Assembly: GCA_003223065.1 (NCBI GenBank)
Contig: QHXU01000159.1
Coordinates: 9,375-20,102, forward strand
Origin: Acidobacteriota bacterium
GTDB lineage: Bacteria > Acidobacteriota > Terriglobia > Bryobacterales > Bryobacteraceae
Length of the DNA: 10,728 nt
Direction: 5' to 3'
Shown here piece by piece: positions 7,795 to 10,728 of the stretch. Position numbers and translations under genes: made by a program. The notes beneath the pieces were generated by a model. That model worked only from the letters and a program-made list of their open reading frames with translations, was not told where the DNA came from and did no database searches. The number at the start of each line of letters is the position of its first letter. Position 1 is the first letter of the stretch.

Positions 7795-8184
7795 GTGAAA
7801 CCCTTCGTTTACGACGCTCGCGTGCGTTTCGGCGATACCGACGCCAGCGGGCGCATTTTTTACGCAGCTTTGTTCCATCATTTCGATGCCGCCGAGACGG
7901 AGTTCTTACGCAGCATCGGCTGCCGTTACTCCGAGTTCGAGCACGCGGGATTTCCCCGGGTGCACATCGAATGCGATTTCACGTCGGCCTTGAGCTATGA
8001 CGACCTGATGAATATCGCGGTGACGGTGGAGCGCGTCGGCCGCGCCTCCTTCACGCTTGTCTTCGATGTGAGTGTCGACGGACGCGGAGCGGCGCGCGGG
8101 AAGATCACGATCGTCAGCATCGATCACCGCACCCACCAGGCGGTTCCCTTGCCGGAGAAGCTGCGTGCAGCGCTTAATCAGTAG
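7795..8184 (+). CDS. Hotdog-fold acyl-CoA thioesterase (4HBT / YbgC-like)
   Basis: From GTG at 7795 this encodes 129 aa, the usual size of a single hotdog-fold thioesterase of the 4-hydroxybenzoyl-CoA thioesterase/YbgC group, which hydrolyses acyl-CoA or acyl-ACP thioesters. The N-terminal 'RVRFGDTDASGRIFYAALF' carries the expected catalytic aspartate D16, followed by 'HHFDAAETEFLRS' on the long central helix. 'FPRVHIECDFTSALSYDD' and 'VERVGRASFTLVFDV' are typical hotdog strands. The start is uncertain: the frame is open back to a GTG at 7741, but that would overlap the divergent oxidoreductase start, and AAGAGG lies only 2 nt before 7795. It has no signal peptide, so it is cytoplasmic. It is the first gene of the plus-strand string and overlaps the next by 20 nt. 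Its position next to an enzyme that makes aryl-acetyl-CoA suggests, but does not prove, an aryl-acetyl-CoA substrate. Confidence 0.88.
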   Translation: MKPFVYDARVRFGDTDASGRIFYAALFHHFDAAETEFLRSIGCRYSEFEHAGFPRVHIECDFTSALSYDDLMNIAVTVERVGRASFTLVFDVSVDGRGAARGKITIVSIDHRTHQAVPLPEKLRAALNQ

Positions 8185-9163
8185 AGCCGGTCTCCGCACC
8201 GGACTTCTTTTGACGCTGTTCGCGGGCTGCACCGGGCGGGGTGCGCGAACTGTGCGAATGGCGGTGGGCGGACAAGCTCAGCTCATCTATCTTCCGGCGA
8301 CGATGGCCCAGGAACTCGGCATGTACCGCGAAGAGGGACTAAACGTCACGATCCAGGATTTTCCCGGCGGCGCAAAGTCGCTCGAAGCGCTGCTCGGCGG
8401 CAGCGCGGACGTCGTCTGTGGATTCTACGAACACACCATTCAGATGGCCGCACAGGGGCGCGAGCTACGAGCCTTCGTGGCCATGCTGCGCTATCCCGGA
8501 CTGGTCGCAGTGGCCGCAGCTCCGGGCGTCGCCCGTATCGAGGATTTGAAGGGCAGGATCGTGGGAGTGTCCGCCCCGGGCTCGGCGACGCACATGTTCC
8601 TGAACTACCTGCTCCTGACCCACGGCTTGAAGCCTGGCGACGTCAGCACGCCCTCCATTGGAATGAGCGCTACCGCCGTCGGCGCCGTCACCCACGGTAA
8701 AGTTGACGCAGCGATCATGAGCGATCCTGCACTCGAGATTGTGTGTAGGCAGAACCCGTCGGTGCGCCTCCTGGCTGACACCCGGTCCGCCCAGGGCGTG
8801 CGGGAAGTTTTCGGCGTCGACACCTATCCCTCCAGCGTCCTGTATTCGACTGCCCAGTGGATCGGCGCGCACCGGGAACAGGCGGGGCGCCTGGCGCGTG
8901 CGCTGAGCCGCACCCTGGACTGGATGCGCGTCCACTCTCCGGAGGAGATCCGCGCAAGGCTACCGGCGCAATTCCGCACCGAAGACGTGCCTGCGGACCT
9001 GCACGGCCTGCGGGCGCTGCAGGCCATGCTTTCGCCCGATGGGAATGTGACGCCGGAGGGCGCCGCCGTTGTCCACAAAGTGCTCAGCGTGTCACTGGAG
9101 GCTGTACGGAACACGCCCGTTGACCTGACCAAGACTTACACCAACGAGTTCGTCGGCCGATAG
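8165..9163 (+). CDS. ABC-type substrate-binding lipoprotein, NMT1/THI5/SsuA-like
   Basis: From GTG at 8165 this encodes 332 aa. I chose this start because GGAG (8154-8157) lies 7 nt upstream and the N-terminus then becomes a clean export signal: R3 and R7, then GLLLTLFAG, then C22 as a possible lipoprotein cysteine (FAGC; F at -3 is unusual). The mature part matches periplasmic binding proteins of the NMT1/SsuA class, which deliver pyrimidine precursors, sulfonates, nitrate, aromatic acids and similar ligands to ABC transporters. Visible are 'YLPATMAQELGMYREEGLNV', 'GGSADVVCGFYEHTIQMAAQG', 'IEDLKGRIVGVSAPGSATH', and a second lobe with 'GKVDAAIMSDPALE'. The longer open frame upstream (from 8072) lies within the thioesterase and is not needed. 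The 20-nt overlap with the thioesterase points to translational coupling. No permease or ATPase gene is in the window, so the transporter is elsewhere or absent. The ligand is unknown. Confidence 0.88.
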   Translation: MQRLISRAGLRTGLLLTLFAGCTGRGARTVRMAVGGQAQLIYLPATMAQELGMYREEGLNVTIQDFPGGAKSLEALLGGSADVVCGFYEHTIQMAAQGRELRAFVAMLRYPGLVAVAAAPGVARIEDLKGRIVGVSAPGSATHMFLNYLLLTHGLKPGDVSTPSIGMSATAVGAVTHGKVDAAIMSDPALEIVCRQNPSVRLLADTRSAQGVREVFGVDTYPSSVLYSTAQWIGAHREQAGRLARALSRTLDWMRVHSPEEIRARLPAQFRTEDVPADLHGLRALQAMLSPDGNVTPEGAAVVHKVLSVSLEAVRNTPVDLTKTYTNEFVGR

Positions 9164-9177
9164 AATGCCGATAGAAT
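9156..9177 (+). repeat. Exact tandem duplication of an 11-bp unit across a stop codon
   Basis: The unit GCCGATAGAAT occurs twice back to back (9156-9166 and 9167-9177). The first copy contains the TAG stop of the substrate-binding protein; the second lies in the 19-nt gap before the class IV PLP enzyme. It looks like a replication-slippage duplication. Removing one copy would shorten the gap to 8 nt without touching either protein. Confidence 0.8.
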
Positions 9178-9182
9178 AAGGT

Positions 9183-10058
9183 ATGCATCGATTCCTGCTC
9201 CACAACGACGAAATCCGCGATGCGGGGGACCGCATCGTCTCGCCGGGACAAGTGGGGCTTCTAAACGGATGGGGCGTTTTCTCCACGGTACGCACCTACG
9301 ACGGCGTGCTGTTTGCTTGGGAGCGGCATTGGGCTCGGATGCAGCGGGACGCGGAGCGTTTGCGAGTCCCGTTCCCAAAAGACTCCCAATGGCTCGAAGA
9401 GCGCTTACACCGCCTCGTAGAAGCGAACCAGGCCTGGAATGCAACAATGCGAGTGGTGGTGATACGTAATCGCGGTGGAATGTGGGAAGGCCCGGCAGCG
9501 ACGCGCGATTTCGATGTTGTTGCGTTCACGGCCGACGTGAACCAATGGGGCGCGAGCGTGAAGCTCGGCGTGGTGCCGCATGCGCGCCATGCCGCGAGCG
9601 AGTTCGCCGGAGTGAAGTATTTGTCCTGGTCCGAAAACCTGACCTTGTATGAGCGTGCTCACGAGCAGGGATTCGACGAGGTTATTCTGTTGAACGAGCG
9701 CGGCGAGATCTCCGAATGCACCTCCGCCAATATTTTCGTGGCCGCGGGCGACCGGGTATGGACGCCTCCGCTCGCTTCCGGGTGCCTGCCGGGCGTGACG
9801 CGGGCGCTGCTGCTCGAAGAGATTCGTCTTCCAGGAGTTACGGCCGGCGAGAAGACGCTGCTACCAAAAGACCTTGAATGCACCGATGAAGTATTTATCG
9901 CCTCAACCACGCGCGAGTTGTTGCCGGTGATCTCAATCGAGGGATTAAACGTGCGGACCTGTCAAAAGATGCGCGACCGCCTGCAGCATGCATTCACGGC
10001 ATACGTAGAAAAATACGTGGCAGCGCGCCGCGAAACGGCGGCAAGCCGTTATAATTGA
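9183..10058 (+). CDS. Class IV (fold type IV) PLP enzyme: aminotransferase or aminodeoxychorismate lyase
   Basis: This 291-aa protein belongs to the fold-type IV PLP family, which includes branched-chain aminotransferases, D-amino-acid aminotransferases and 4-amino-4-deoxychorismate lyases. The probable PLP lysine is K145 in 'AGVKYLSWSENL'. 'GFDEVILLNERGEISECTSANIF' (163-185) holds the conserved glutamate E178 and the SANIF motif that position the cofactor. 'SGCLPGVTRALLLE' is the phosphate-binding segment. In the N-terminal part, 'GWGVFSTVRTYDG' replaces the more usual 'GDGvFEtiR' of aminotransferases and is closer to 'GCFTTAR' of lyases, so the reaction cannot be fixed from sequence. The start ATG at 9183 fits family N-termini, but the only Shine-Dalgarno-like bases (AAGG) end 1 nt before it, so initiation may depend on coupling to the gene before. 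It is cytoplasmic. In context it could supply 2-oxo acids to the divergent oxidoreductase, but a folate role is equally possible. Confidence 0.9.
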   Translation: MHRFLLHNDEIRDAGDRIVSPGQVGLLNGWGVFSTVRTYDGVLFAWERHWARMQRDAERLRVPFPKDSQWLEERLHRLVEANQAWNATMRVVVIRNRGGMWEGPAATRDFDVVAFTADVNQWGASVKLGVVPHARHAASEFAGVKYLSWSENLTLYERAHEQGFDEVILLNERGEISECTSANIFVAAGDRVWTPPLASGCLPGVTRALLLEEIRLPGVTAGEKTLLPKDLECTDEVFIASTTRELLPVISIEGLNVRTCQKMRDRLQHAFTAYVEKYVAARRETAASRYN

Positions 10059-10069
10059 ACGAAGGATCG

Positions 10070-10453
10070 ATGCAACTTTCTTGTCCGAAATGCGGTACCC
10101 GTGACGTACGAGTTTCACACCGGCAGGGCATCGCCGAGCACATCCGCGCGCTCTTCGGCGTCTATCCCCTGCGTTGCCGGCGCTGCCGCAGCCGCTGGGA
10201 GACCAGTGTGTGGGCCGCGGGCGCGTGGAAATACGCGCGCTGCCCCCGCTGCTATCGCCAGGAACTGACCACCTGGAGCGAGCAATACTACCATCCTCCG
10301 CGATGGACCCTGGTCATGCTGCGCTGTGGCGCCACACCGTACCGTTGCGCCGCCTGCCGTTGCAACTTCGCAAGCTTCCGTCCCTGCAAGGAGCGGTTTA
10401 GCTGGCGCCACCAGACCCGGACCGAGCAGACATCGGAAGCAACCAAGCAATAG
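10070..10453 (+). CDS. Small protein with two tandem zinc ribbons, function unknown
   Basis: From ATG at 10070 (GAAGGA 3 nt upstream) this encodes 127 aa rich in Cys and Arg. I do not recognise a named family. Two zinc-ribbon units are visible. The first has C5-x2-C8 and C36-x2-C39, 27 residues apart. The second has C58-x2-C61 and C93-x2-C96, 31 residues apart. The second half of each unit is alike: 'GVYPLRCRRCRSRW' and 'GATPYRCAACRCNF', so the units probably arose by duplication. Extra cysteines C86, C98 and C106 lie in or after unit two. The charged tail (about 111-127) has no obvious fold. There is no signal peptide or membrane segment. A nucleic-acid-binding or structural role is possible but not shown. 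It follows the PLP enzyme by 11 nt; a TTG at 10055 overlapping that gene's stop is a weaker start. Confidence 0.8.
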   Translation: MQLSCPKCGTRDVRVSHRQGIAEHIRALFGVYPLRCRRCRSRWETSVWAAGAWKYARCPRCYRQELTTWSEQYYHPPRWTLVMLRCGATPYRCAACRCNFASFRPCKERFSWRHQTRTEQTSEATKQ

Positions 10454-10728
10454 CGCTCCGCGTTCTCCAAATTGTACTGATTTGTAGGCCGAATGGTGCA
10501 GCTGACGCCCTGCGAGAGGCGAGTCCGAGTCAAATGGCCGGGACAAAATAAAAATGGTCCCAAGTGACCCGTTAGTCAGCTCATTCCCCGACCCGCATGC
10601 AGGGTCAGAACATGGCATCCGAAAACGGTGTGACGTAAACCCTTAACTCCCCGCCGCCGGTTTTAGGCCGACTGCGGATCAGTGCGCCGGTGCGCGTCCG
10701 CTCTCCGTTTCGGTAGAAGCTCGTTTCT
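10454..10728. other. Non-coding tail with short inverted repeats; possible insertion-sequence end remnant
   Basis: I see no supported gene here. GGGAC (10540-10544) and GTCCC (10557-10561) flank an A/T-rich 12-nt loop. TGACCC (10565-10570) is inverted by GGGTCA (10602-10607), and GACCC/GGGTC (10590-10606) enclose GCATGCA. None has a following T-tract, so no intrinsic terminator is called for the plus-strand genes. On the minus strand the A/T patch reads GGACCATTTTTATTTTG followed by GTCCCGGCCATTTGAC, which is reminiscent of the repeated ends of IS21-like elements. That likeness is from memory and is weak; no transposase is visible. Confidence 0.3.

Noticed and set aside
8072..8164. Longer N-terminus for the substrate-binding protein
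   Set aside because: The extra 31 residues are Arg/Ser-rich, would overlap the thioesterase by over 100 nt and bury the signal peptide; GTG at 8165 has a ribosome binding site and gives a normal lipoprotein signal.
10590..10607. Intrinsic terminator for the plus-strand operon
   Set aside because: The stem GACCC/GGGTC is only 5 bp and is not followed by a run of T on either strand.
10605..10728. Minus-strand open frame of 40 codons entering from the window edge
   Set aside because: It is too short, has no recognisable motif and no visible start; it could be the end of a gene beyond the window, but nothing supports this.

Overview
The window is about 10.7 kb of high-GC bacterial DNA (roughly 60% by eye), densely coded with short gaps. 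It holds two divergent gene strings and no rRNA, tRNA, CRISPR array or intact mobile element. The mix of an exported S10 carboxypeptidase with a Pro/Gln-rich N-terminus, a one-chain indolepyruvate oxidoreductase, a GH31 hydrolase with a twin-arginine-like N-terminus and a small double zinc-ribbon protein suggests a soil Acidobacteriota (Bryobacter/Solibacter-like). That placement is an inference from gene style only.

Minus strand, read from 7763 down to 1: a fused indolepyruvate ferredoxin oxidoreductase (1128 aa, GTG start); after 23 nt an exported S10 serine carboxypeptidase; after 67 nt, which contain a perfect 7-bp inverted repeat, a DAO-family FAD oxidoreductase (GTG start); and after 45 nt a GH31 glycosidase that runs off the window at position 1. 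The last gap holds a five-codon reading frame that carries the only strong ribosome binding site. These spacings suit one operon.

Plus strand, read from about 7795 to 10453: a 4HBT hotdog acyl-CoA thioesterase; a lipoprotein substrate-binding protein of the NMT1/SsuA type that overlaps it by 20 nt; after 19 nt, containing an 11-bp tandem duplication, a class IV PLP enzyme; and after 11 nt a small protein with two zinc ribbons. No ABC permease or ATPase gene accompanies the binding protein. Only about 31 bp separate the two strings, so their promoters must share this gap or lie inside the coding regions.

Working hypothesis: the region handles peptides and amino acids. The carboxypeptidase would release amino acids outside the cytoplasm. 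The class IV PLP enzyme and/or the FAD oxidoreductase would give 2-oxo acids. The oxidoreductase would convert aryl-pyruvates to aryl-acetyl-CoA, and the thioesterase could release the aryl-acetate. The individual family calls are well supported; the link between them is inference. The final 275 nt (10454-10728) have no recognisable gene, only short inverted repeats and an A/T-rich patch that might be a remnant insertion-sequence end.
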